Assembly (NCBI RefSeq): GCF_016937515.1
Contig: NZ_JAFHKM010000002.1
Coordinates: forward strand, 987,001-1,051,000
Reading direction: 5' to 3'
Source of the DNA: Cohnella algarum
GTDB lineage: Bacteria; Bacillota; Bacilli; Paenibacillales; Paenibacillaceae
DNA length: 64,000 nt
The position numbers were made by a program, and so were the translations under genes. This document shows positions 10,863 through 18,934 of this stretch, one piece after another. The notes under the pieces are model-generated. The model was given only the letters and a program-made list of their open reading frames with translations. It was not told the origin of the DNA and ran no database searches. How positions within the stretch are numbered: position 1 is the stretch's first letter; each line of letters starts with the position of its first letter.

Positions 10863-11591
10863 TTAGACCACCGGCTTTTGTTCGATATGCGCATTTAGCT
10901 GAGCCGCTTCCGGATGGGTATTGAGGAAAGCGACAACATCGGAAGAAGGAATCAGCTTGTTCCCTGGGAAAGCATCCGCAACGGCACGGCAGAGCGCGTA
11001 ATCTTCCACCGTATCCAGCGTAATTCTCAGCTTCGGAAAACGCAGTGGCTCAGGTACGGGAACGACAGTCCTCGAATATTTCCCCGGAAATTCGTGCGCG
11101 TAGTAAGTTACATGCTCGCGATGACGCGGCTCCTGTCCTTCCCTGTCGATCCGCAATAACGCATCGTACGTAAGCACTTCCGCTACAAGACCGCGCGGCA
11201 ATTCGCCATCCCAAACGACAAGATCCTTCGAAGGGTTGCGCTCCATCGCTTCAATAAACGATTCCGTGAGCTGATAATCGACGAATGGACAGTCGCCGGT
11301 TACTCGAACGACGCAATCGGGAGCATAGGGTTTGGCAGCATCAACGTACCGGGACAGCACATCATCTTCCGAACCCCGGAAAAAGCTGACGTTATTCTTT
11401 CTACACCATTCCTCCACGGCGTCGTCTTGCGGAAGCGCCGAAGTCGCGACGATAACGTCCGACACGTTTCGTACCTGCTTGCACCGGGAAACGACATAAT
11501 CCAACACGACGCTATCGCCAAGCGGCATCAGAATTTTACCTGGCAAACGGGAGGAGCCCATGCGTGCTTGGATGATGATGATGGTTTTCAT
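10863..11591 (-). CDS. pseF: CMP-nonulosonate cytidylyltransferase, PseF/SpsF-type
   Basis: This 242-residue nucleotidyltransferase probably activates pseudaminic acid with CTP. The N-terminal IQARMGSSRLPGK signature binds the nucleotide, and VRVTGDCPFVD supplies the metal-binding aspartates. It is closest in form to SpsF-type proteins, which lie beside NeuB- and PseG-like genes in spore-coat sugar operons. The second cytidylyltransferase of the island (22320-23519) has a different signature (IPVRGGSKGIP), so the two probably act on different acids. Start ATG 11591 follows GGAGG. Confidence 0.83.
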   Translation of the reverse strand: MKTIIIIQARMGSSRLPGKILMPLGDSVVLDYVVSRCKQVRNVSDVIVATSALPQDDAVEEWCRKNNVSFFRGSEDDVLSRYVDAAKPYAPDCVVRVTGDCPFVDYQLTESFIEAMERNPSKDLVVWDGELPRGLVAEVLTYDALLRIDREGQEPRHREHVTYYAHEFPGKYSRTVVPVPEPLRFPKLRITLDTVEDYALCRAVADAFPGNKLIPSSDVVAFLNTHPEAAQLNAHIEQKPVV

Positions 11592-11721
11592 TCAGGCCTC
11601 CGAAAGATGGGTAAAGGCTAAAAATATGTACTTTAATCTTTATCGGAACGAAACGGAAAAAATCGTATAGCTTTAACCCATTATAACGCAAAGAACGCCA
11701 TCATGGCGTCCCGCTAAATCT

Positions 11722-12774
11722 TTATATCAGATCCCAATCGACAGGGGTTCCGTATTTAACATCCTGTTTTACGACTCGGCCCAGAATTGTTTCGTAGTAT
11801 TTAGGAGACAGCCCGGCGCCCGGACGAATGGCGCGGACATTGTCTGGAGTCAATACATCGCCGGCTTTCAAATCCTTAACGATGTAGAGGGAACGGCGAT
11901 GTTTCAAGGAAGGCTTTTCGGCTGCCGTCGGACCGTATTGAATTTGCCCGATGCTCTGCCAAGCTTTTGCGGATTCTTCCACTAAAGCTCTCATTTCGTG
12001 CGGCTCCATCGAGAACGCCGAATCTACGCCTCCTTCCGCCCTTGAGAGAGTAAAGTGCTTTTCGATCACCGTCCCTCCCAGCGCCACGCTCGCAACGCTG
12101 ACTCCAATTCCCATCGTGTGGTCGGAGATGCCGACTTGACAGTCAAACAATTGGCCCAAATGCGGCATCGTTGCCAGATTGGAGTTTTCTGGGGTAGCCG
12201 GATAAGTACTTGTGCACTTCAATAAAACCAGATTGTTGCAGCCGGCTTCGCGTGCCGCTCTTACCGTCTCATCCAACTCGGCTATCGTCGCCATACCGGT
12301 AGAGATAATTAGCGGCTTCCCAGTTCGGGCGGCCCTTCGGATTAAAGGGAGATCCGTATTTTCAAATGATGCGATCTTATAAGCGGGCGCATTCAAACTC
12401 TCCAGAAAATCCACCGCACTTTCGTCGAACGGCGTGCTGAACGGAATAATTCCGCGTTCGCGGCAACGCTTGAAGATCGGTTCATGCCACTCCCAAGGCG
12501 TATACGCTTGCTGGTAGAGTTTATAAAGCGACTCGCCCTTCCATAGGCTCGCCGGATCCTCGATAAAGAAATCGCCTTCGCCGATATCGAGCGTCATCGT
12601 ATCGGCCGTGTAGGTTTGGAGCTTCAGGGCATCGACCCCCGCATCCGCTGCAGCGTCTACAATTGCTAATGCACGGTCCAACGATTGATTATGGTTGCCG
12701 GACATTTCAGCGATGACGAAAGGCTTTTGGTCTGGACCGATTGGTCTTCCGGCGATGTTGAATTCTTGAGGCAT
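11722..12774 (-). CDS. pseI: Pseudaminic acid synthase
   Basis: PseI condenses 2,4-diacetamido-2,4,6-trideoxy-L-altrose with phosphoenolpyruvate to make pseudaminic acid. The NeuB barrel shows IAEMSGNHNQSLDRAL, KLQTYTADT, STPFDESAVDFLE, LKCTSTYPA and GISDHTMG, the last containing the metal/substrate SDHT. A full SAF (antifreeze-like) domain follows from about residue 285 (RSLYIVKDLKAGDVLT). ATG 12774 is taken as start because AAAGGAG sits eight bases before it; an upstream TTG overlaps that ribosome site. About 130 bases separate it from pseF, with only a weak hairpin (near 11690-11712) between. Confidence 0.92.
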   Translation of the reverse strand: MPQEFNIAGRPIGPDQKPFVIAEMSGNHNQSLDRALAIVDAAADAGVDALKLQTYTADTMTLDIGEGDFFIEDPASLWKGESLYKLYQQAYTPWEWHEPIFKRCRERGIIPFSTPFDESAVDFLESLNAPAYKIASFENTDLPLIRRAARTGKPLIISTGMATIAELDETVRAAREAGCNNLVLLKCTSTYPATPENSNLATMPHLGQLFDCQVGISDHTMGIGVSVASVALGGTVIEKHFTLSRAEGGVDSAFSMEPHEMRALVEESAKAWQSIGQIQYGPTAAEKPSLKHRRSLYIVKDLKAGDVLTPDNVRAIRPGAGLSPKYYETILGRVVKQDVKYGTPVDWDLI

Positions 12775-12807
12775 GTGAAATACTCCTTTCAACTGTTAAA
12801 TCTAACA

Positions 12808-13739
12808 TTAACGTTTGACTGCGAACATAAAGACGGAGCGCCCCATTTCGAGTTGAGCCAGAGATTCATAGAGTTTAGATAGTTTCCCCCAGCGACCTGT
12901 TTGTGCGAATGCCTGATGAAATTGTTGGACGAATGGTCCAACTTTTTGAAGATCGTCTTCATTTGAATAATAATTTATTCCTCCGAGCAAAAGAAACTCG
13001 AGAGGAAAATTAGTCGTCCTGTACATTTCATCAAATCCACACCTTTCAAGCAATTGACTTAGGGATGAAAAGGTGAAGTAATTAATATGATCCGGTTTAA
13101 CGACCCAGTGTAATTTCTCTTTGTAATATCCTTGATAGGCTAATTGTCCGTCACTAAAATCATTGGGAACACAAATACGGATAACCCCCCTGGAGCCATT
13201 GCCTTGTGTACTTTTTCAAGAAGACTTACAGGGTCCGCAATGTGTTCTAATACGAACTGAATATTTACAAATGAAAGGTCTTTAAAACCAATTTCATCAA
13301 TTTCTTCCGCAAAGCGTTCGCAGACACTGATTCCAAATCGACTTAAATAATAAGCAGCATCTTTATTAGGTTCCAGAACGTTTGTTTCCCATCCGGCAAT
13401 CTGAAAGTACTTTGCAAGTAAGTCATTGCCACAACCAATATCAAGCATGCGAAAGGAACTGGAACATGATCTATGCAATAGGTTTATTACTTTATTATAT
13501 ATATATTTATATGAACTATTCTGCAAAACTTGCTCCGTTTTCTTCTCTACATATGATTCTGTTACTGTACCATAATCAAATGGCTTTATTTCCGAAAAAT
13601 AACTCAACTTGTAAAATTCCTCAATATCATTCTTGGTTGGAATTGGATACAAATGAATAAATCCACAGGTCTTGCAATCGATGATTTTAATTTTGTCCTT
13701 TTCCCACATTCGATCATGTTCATGATAAATTTTACTCAT
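12808..13739 (-). pseudogene. SAM-dependent methyltransferase broken by a -1 frameshift
   Basis: The first 196 residues form a zinc-ribbon-like start (CKTCGFIHLYPIP) and a class I methyltransferase core (MLDIGCGNDLLAKYF, then VLEHIADPVSLLEK and MAPGGLSVFVFP). At 13165-13167 the frame breaks in a run of three C: restoring one C would read FVFPNDFSDGQLAYQG and run on for a further 100 or so residues to the stop at 12808, through ERCGFDEMYRTTNFPLE. The two parts clearly belong to one protein of about 310 residues. As given it makes a truncated enzyme. The same fold, with the same ribbon plus core arrangement, is found in the 18935-21274 protein. A sequencing error is possible. Confidence 0.8.
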
Positions 13740-13771
13740 TGATTTATAGTCTCCAATTCATCATAAAATCT

Positions 13772-14812
13772 CTATTCAATAGTTAAATCGGTAAAATTCC
13801 AATACTGTTTATCTGAAGAGTACTTTGAAGCAAATTCATAATGCATTTGCGTCAAGTCTGTTTTATCCCATGCAATATCACGTTTAATTATGCGTGCAGG
13901 AATCCCAGCCGCTATGCAATTGTTTGGAATACGGGTTTTTACGACGGCACTGTGTCCAACAATGCTACCATTACTTATGTTGGAGCCGGATAAAAGTACA
14001 GCACGATCAGCCAACCAAACATGATCTCCAATTTTTATTGATTTACTTTTATTTATTCGCTCACCATTTTTTACATTATAAATCGGGTGATAGTCATGGG
14101 TGCTTATCATATTGTTTGATGCGAACATACAATCATGTCCAACTTCAACAGATGTATCTTCTGCTGTAGTAATGCAACAGTTATTTGTTACCCAAAGATG
14201 GTTACCAATGTTTACAGTACAGTTTGAACCAATAAAAATCTTTCCTCTATATTGAGAACATTCCCCTACCATACATACCCCATCATTCGACAGAAAGACG
14301 ATAGTGCAGTCTCTTAAAATGGTGTTTTTTCCAATTATGACTTTGTTATTTACTCCTTTAAAAATAATTTTACTATTAACAGCTTGAAAGCGACCAAAAA
14401 TATGATTATTATACTGATCAGAATATTCGTTTAGTTCTTCGCCAATAGAAGAACAAATACATCTAATATTTTTAATGGTACCGATGTATACAAAGTCTCT
14501 TTCTGCTTCGATGTACCCTAGATCGTTTAGTTTATTCTTAACCTCATCATAGAAATGTGTCATAGCTACAATGACAAAAGTTGTTTTATTTTTTCCGGAA
14601 ATATACTGCGGATTCCTCACTACTTTTCCAAACTTCAGGGAACCTGATATCTCTATTGAACTATCGATTACTGTACGACAATATAAACCTAATTCGTTCA
14701 AAACTTCAGAAACTATTTCTCCATGTGTGCCTCCTCCCCAAATTACAATTTCTCTAGCATGAATTTGATTTTTTAACTGGCTCAGTTTTTCTTTTATATA
14801 TTCTTTATTCAT
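13772..14812 (-). CDS. Acyltransferase with left-handed beta-helix and N-terminal Rossmann module
   Basis: Two parts are visible. Residues 18 to about 110 are the small recurrent module of this island (REIVIWGGGTHGE, then TVIDSS, here without the WG motif). Residues 150-320 have isoleucine-rich hexapeptide repeats typical of sugar O- or N-acyltransferases, including IGKNTILRD, IGSNCTVNIG, the STHDYHP histidine loop that serves as the catalytic base, and the final GIPARIIKR. It should move an acetyl or other acyl group from a CoA donor to a sugar of the flagellar glycan. The substrate is unknown. PseH, the GNAT acetyltransferase of pseudaminic acid synthesis, is absent from the window and this gene is one possible but unproven substitute. 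Confidence 0.8.
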   Translation of the reverse strand: MNKEYIKEKLSQLKNQIHAREIVIWGGGTHGEIVSEVLNELGLYCRTVIDSSIEISGSLKFGKVVRNPQYISGKNKTTFVIVAMTHFYDEVKNKLNDLGYIEAERDFVYIGTIKNIRCICSSIGEELNEYSDQYNNHIFGRFQAVNSKIIFKGVNNKVIIGKNTILRDCTIVFLSNDGVCMVGECSQYRGKIFIGSNCTVNIGNHLWVTNNCCITTAEDTSVEVGHDCMFASNNMISTHDYHPIYNVKNGERINKSKSIKIGDHVWLADRAVLLSGSNISNGSIVGHSAVVKTRIPNNCIAAGIPARIIKRDIAWDKTDLTQMHYEFASKYSSDKQYWNFTDLTIE

Positions 14813-14847
14813 GTTTGTTCGCTCCTAAGTCAGAAGAGAAAGCTCAA

Positions 14848-15963
14848 TTAAAGTCTCCAATCTATCAAACTCTCCACTGCACTGACCTCAAAAGTGGGAA
14901 TTCCAAGCTCCAAGGATACTTTTTTCCGTTCAGAATATGCGTCATCAATAAAAATTGCACGCTTCTTCTTCATATGTCGGCATTTTTCATCAGATTGTTT
15001 GAGCCAAATAATCGTTTCGAATAAAGCCGAAATCCCGTACTTTTCCAAGGTCTCTTTCAAATTATATCGGTGTTTTGTAATAAGATGGACTCTTTTTCCT
15101 TTATTACGACACTGGAAAAGAAAGGCCATCATTATTGGGTTTACTTGCCCACGGATAAGGATAGTTTCATCCAAATCCATATAAACATCGTCATATTCAT
15201 AATCCAATTGGTATCTCCAAGCCGTTAATTTCTGCCTTTTCATAGAAAAATGATCCAAATTCACTTCAATCTCGTGACCAATGTGGTCAAATACGCTAAG
15301 GGCAGCAAGATTAACTCCTTTCATTCGACAAGCCGACATGGAAGGAACAATACCTGGAATGATTTTTAAACCAGTTAACTTACCATTTTCTAAAAAACAA
15401 ACTTGAAACGACCAAGGCCCTCTTAATCTAAGGCTTGAATTAATTGCATATGCAATAGTATGAATTCGATTTATAATTTCTACCGATTGCAGTTGCTCTT
15501 CAATATTGGATATAAACCTCAATTGATATTTTCCATCAGTTAAACAATATATTAACGACTGTTTTAAATCGTCTTTTCCATATAATTGAAGAAATTCTTT
15601 AAACATGGCATTGGTTTTTTCGTTATTTAAGCAATGAACTATCGTTTGGTATTCTGGAGCAATGACTTCAGCTTTTAAAGCAAGCCGATGGAAAGCCAAA
15701 AGAGTCAACGCTTCGGGACTTGCAGGAAAGATTATATTTATACTATGCCTTATTATTAGTTCGTTCATTTGTTCAACAAACGTATCCTCATTCATATTTA
15801 AGTTGCCAATGTAATTCACGAAAATAAATTGGCCGCTCTCATCCGGGCAATTAGAGTCTCCAACACCAAACAAATGAAAATGAATAATTTTACCGAGTGC
15901 AAGATTTATTTCTAAAGCGGCTTCTGTATTGGCGGGAAAAACTAATACGTTCGTCAAGATCAT
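14848..15963 (-). CDS. Degenerate ATP-grasp-like protein fused to a HAD phosphatase
   Basis: Residues 1 to about 240 resemble the preATP-grasp and ATP-grasp halves of a carbamoyl-phosphate-synthase-like ligase (FPASPEALTLLAF; INSSLRLRGPWSFQVCFLENG), but the metal-binding E-x-N-P-R motif is not there; LKIIPGIVPSMS takes its place. Residues 255-371 are a HAD-type domain: DVYMDLDETI (DxDxT), then LITKHRYNLKETL, and AIFIDDAYSERKKV (DD). The start codon overlaps the stop of the ATP-grasp gene by four bases (ATGA), so the two are translationally coupled and may work as a pair. I infer that the ATP-grasp half has lost catalysis and serves for binding. Role in the glycan unknown. Confidence 0.6.
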   Translation of the reverse strand: MILTNVLVFPANTEAALEINLALGKIIHFHLFGVGDSNCPDESGQFIFVNYIGNLNMNEDTFVEQMNELIIRHSINIIFPASPEALTLLAFHRLALKAEVIAPEYQTIVHCLNNEKTNAMFKEFLQLYGKDDLKQSLIYCLTDGKYQLRFISNIEEQLQSVEIINRIHTIAYAINSSLRLRGPWSFQVCFLENGKLTGLKIIPGIVPSMSACRMKGVNLAALSVFDHIGHEIEVNLDHFSMKRQKLTAWRYQLDYEYDDVYMDLDETILIRGQVNPIMMAFLFQCRNKGKRVHLITKHRYNLKETLEKYGISALFETIIWLKQSDEKCRHMKKKRAIFIDDAYSERKKVSLELGIPTFEVSAVESLIDWRL

Positions 15964-16901
15964 TCACTACCTTTATCATTTACAAATACTGCCTCATCAT
16001 ACCGCAACATCTTTAAACCCGCTTGATAAGGATACAAATTTTCATACTGTTGATACCCTGTTTTTAAAAAGTCTGCATAAGGTACCCCTGAATGGATCGT
16101 TAAAGGAACTCCGCCACCGAATCTTGGGTTAATTTCAATAAAGTAAAACAGCCCTGTCGTTCTCTCTTTTATTCCTTGTAGAGTAACAGGGCCACTTAAT
16201 TGAAGCTGCCGTAAAAGTTGTAGCGTTTGTTCCGTTAAAGCAACATCACGAATCGTAACCGATTTGCTAACTTCTCCCGAGCGAACTTCCAATCTCTTTC
16301 TGGGGACGATTGACAAAACTCGGCCATTATCAGCTACGAAAGCATCAATGCTATATTCTTGACCCTCAATATATCTTTGAATTATGGGGTCATAAACTTT
16401 ATTCCAAACAAACGATGCATCACTTTTATTTGTTATGTATACATCTTTGCTTCCCATTCCTGTTTTGGGTTTAACCACCCATTTAGAGTTCCCATCTATA
16501 CGTTCGTAAGAGTCATAAGTGTCGGGAGTAAGAATTTTACTATTCCTTAGATATTGGTATAATGTGAACTTATTCAAACATACTTGCAATTTTTCAACAT
16601 CTGATACAACGATTCGTGTACCCACCTCTTGAAATTCTTTTTTAAGGAACGCTAGTTTTACCAGTTCCGGCTCGAACAACGGAATTAAGCAATTTACTTG
16701 TTCGAGCTTACATATCTCTAGCAATTGCTCAAGGTATCCTTGATCATCAGATTTGGGTACTTTATATATTTGAGGGACTATGTTCCTTGTTGCACATTCA
16801 TCCGGATTAGCATCCGCGCCTATAACTTCCCATCCATGCTCAATAAAATGCCTTGCAAGCTGAACTCTTCTTCCAATGGAAGTGAAGAGGACTTTTTCCA
16901 T
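15960..16901 (-). CDS. ATP-grasp ligase (carbamoyl-phosphate-synthase-like)
   Basis: This 313-residue protein has a preATP-grasp start (FTSIGRRVQLARHF; IGADANPDECA), the ATP-binding lysine in WVVKPKTGMGSKDV (near residue 143), YIEGQEYSIDAFV and the metal-binding FIEINPRFGGGVPL (E-x-N-P-R). All catalytic features are present. Such enzymes join a carboxylate to an amine using ATP; in glycan clusters they attach amino acids to amino sugars. A role in adding an amino-acid group to a flagellin sugar is inferred. It overlaps the neighbours by one and four bases on each side. Confidence 0.75.
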   Translation of the reverse strand: MEKVLFTSIGRRVQLARHFIEHGWEVIGADANPDECATRNIVPQIYKVPKSDDQGYLEQLLEICKLEQVNCLIPLFEPELVKLAFLKKEFQEVGTRIVVSDVEKLQVCLNKFTLYQYLRNSKILTPDTYDSYERIDGNSKWVVKPKTGMGSKDVYITNKSDASFVWNKVYDPIIQRYIEGQEYSIDAFVADNGRVLSIVPRKRLEVRSGEVSKSVTIRDVALTEQTLQLLRQLQLSGPVTLQGIKERTTGLFYFIEINPRFGGGVPLTIHSGVPYADFLKTGYQQYENLYPYQAGLKMLRYDEAVFVNDKGSE

Positions 16902-17953
16902 TAATATCCCCCTGCTATTTTCAATCCGTTCTTTTCCGCAAATTGCTCAAATTTCAAATAAAGACTCTTATAATGCTTATTGAAGTCACTATAATCAGCC
17001 ATATCATACAATTCTTGTGCAGTCAAATTAAAGTCAAATTCTCCAATGTCTATAAAAGGAAACTTGAAATATTCACACATTTCTCTTGTCCTTGCATCTA
17101 TTGTAATAAAAAGTGAGGGGACACCCTCCAATAGAGGTATAACATTTCCATGAAAGCGGCCACCAAATGAAAAATCAAGGGTATTGCAATAGCTCCTCCA
17201 TTCCCCAATGTTAAAAAACATTTTAGAGTATTCTTTTAAATAGACTTGCAATTTATCATTAAAATTTGAATCCGCCTTGGTTATATGTTCAACCCAGAGT
17301 GCATTAGTCTGCTCAATAAATTCAAATTGATTTTTCATTATAAACTCAAAAAAATCCTTAACTTTTTGCAGCTCCATATTTCTATTTGGCCAAGGCGTAA
17401 TCCCAGATGCTATTTTAGCATTCTTATTTATTTGATCCTTTTTATAAATTTTAAAATCGGAATCCAACTTGTGGAATAACGAGGGACATCCAATAACTTC
17501 TATGTTTTTAACGCCATTTGAACTCAAAACATTCGCAGTATATTCACCTCTACAAGCGATAATGGCCTGTTCATTTATTTCTTTTAGCCATGTTAAAGTT
17601 GTGGGGTGGTATTTGAAATCTTTCTTGTATTTTGCCGTTTGTGTACCAACGCTGATAGGAATAAATTTTTTCCCTTTCTCGATTATTTTTCTAAAACAAT
17701 TATAAAAATAAGGGTCAATTGGCTTATCTTCAATTATCCATGAAAGATTCCCTACGATGTATGTATCAAATTTGTCTTCCAAAAGAGCACTATTTAATTC
17801 TGTATAATGAATTTGAGTAGCATTGAATATTTCTCTTAAAGCTGAAATGTATGCAATATTCCCTGTATTTCCACCTACTGATTTAAGCTTTTCGTCAATG
17901 GAGTCTAAAGGATTGAAAGATCTGCATTCGGTTAATAAAGCAACCCTGGTCAT
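16901..17953 (-). CDS. Polysaccharide pyruvyl transferase family protein
   Basis: The family (WcaK/CsaB-like) adds ketal pyruvate to sugars, giving an acidic group. Seen: TECRSFNPLDS near the start, the GNTGN loop, ISVGTQTAKYK, ACRGEYTANVLSSNGVKNIEVIGCPS (cut here only by reading), FGGRFHGNVIPLLEGVPSL with the conserved RFHG, and ITIDARTREMCEYF. I take ATG 17953 because AAGGGGAAAAG precedes it; an ATG at 17986 overlaps the previous stop (ATGA) and would add 11 residues, which is also possible. Some members have other sugar-modifying roles, so the exact reaction is open. Confidence 0.72.
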   Translation of the reverse strand: MTRVALLTECRSFNPLDSIDEKLKSVGGNTGNIAYISALREIFNATQIHYTELNSALLEDKFDTYIVGNLSWIIEDKPIDPYFYNCFRKIIEKGKKFIPISVGTQTAKYKKDFKYHPTTLTWLKEINEQAIIACRGEYTANVLSSNGVKNIEVIGCPSLFHKLDSDFKIYKKDQINKNAKIASGITPWPNRNMELQKVKDFFEFIMKNQFEFIEQTNALWVEHITKADSNFNDKLQVYLKEYSKMFFNIGEWRSYCNTLDFSFGGRFHGNVIPLLEGVPSLFITIDARTREMCEYFKFPFIDIGEFDFNLTAQELYDMADYSDFNKHYKSLYLKFEQFAEKNGLKIAGGY

Positions 17954-17982
17954 TTCTTTTCCCCTTACTTTGGATATTAATT

Positions 17983-18927
17983 TCATAAACTATTTTTATA
18001 TTCTTCAAAAAATAATTTAGGTTCCTTGAATAACTTGTGGTTTTCTACAATTTTTTCATCTTCCCAATCCCACCACTGTACTTTATTTAAAATTGCTATT
18101 TGTTCTTCATTGAACCGGAATTTGATTACTTTAGCGGGGACTCCGACTACAATAGCATAATCAGGGATATCTTTTGTTACAACCGCTCCCGCCCCAATAA
18201 TAGCTCCATTCCCAATATTTACTCCGGGTAAAATAATGACGCCAGTGCCGATCCAAACATCGTTACCAATAACGACATTGCGATTATTGGATATCTTAAA
18301 AATATCCAATATACTTTGTCCATATTGATCCAACAAGCCTACAGGCACCTTATCTAATGTAACCACATCTTTATTATGATAAAGAAAAGGGTGGGTTGAT
18401 AGTAAAGCTGTAGGGTGATTGCGGTATCCAATATAAGTATGATAGTTTATAGAGCAGAAAGCTCCTACACTCTTCAGTAAAGTTGTTGGAGTACAATGTT
18501 TTTCTGCTCCATATGTGTATTTTCCAATTTCAACTCCATTAAAAACTCGTTTCCTTCTAGTTACATCATTAGGAGATGATTTAGTATCATTTATATCCCC
18601 GAACAAAGGAATAAAGTGAGTGTCCGCTATAAAACCTAAATCTTCTAACTGCCCAATAATTTGATTGGTATGCGTGCTTGATATTAAAATAAATAATCGG
18701 TCTTTGGACAAAGATAGAAGGTATTCTGGTTTCATTACTTTCAATCCATGTAGGTTTTCTCCCCACTTTTCTGCATTATTGTCTGTAAAGAAGGCAGGTT
18801 CATAGTTCAATATTCTCAATGCAGAATACGTTAATTTCCCACCTTTACCCACACCAAAAATTACTATTTCTTTTTTTTTAAGGTTTTCGTCATGATCAAT
18901 TAACTTTTCGATCAAACGATTCAGCAT
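17983..18927 (-). CDS. Hexapeptide acetyltransferase with N-terminal Rossmann module (NeuD/CatB-like)
   Basis: Residues 18-110 are the shared module ([26 protein letters not shown] with the D-N-x(3)-WG motif). Residues 135-290 are a left-handed beta-helix acetyltransferase of the xenobiotic/streptogramin type: [25 protein letters not shown], the histidine of [30 protein letters not shown] and [12 protein letters not shown]. The C-terminal [17 protein letters not shown] is typical of this subgroup. It probably acetylates an amino or hydroxyl group on the glycan. Same two-part design as the 13772-14812 protein, though the helix parts belong to different subgroups. Confidence 0.82.
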   Translation of the reverse strand: MLNRLIEKLIDHDENLKKKEIVIFGVGKGGKLTYSALRILNYEPAFFTDNNAEKWGENLHGLKVMKPEYLLSLSKDRLFILISSTHTNQIIGQLEDLGFIADTHFIPLFGDINDTKSSPNDVTRRKRVFNGVEIGKYTYGAEKHCTPTTLLKSVGAFCSINYHTYIGYRNHPTALLSTHPFLYHNKDVVTLDKVPVGLLDQYGQSILDIFKISNNRNVVIGNDVWIGTGVIILPGVNIGNGAIIGAGAVVTKDIPDYAIVVGVPAKVIKFRFNEEQIAILNKVQWWDWEDEKIVENHKLFKEPKLFFEEYKNSL

Positions 18928-18934
18928 AAATTAA

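Noticed and set aside
11680..11715. Terminator after pseI
   Set aside because: An eight-base-pair hairpin is present but the T-run is too weak (TTCTTTGCG), so no terminator is called.
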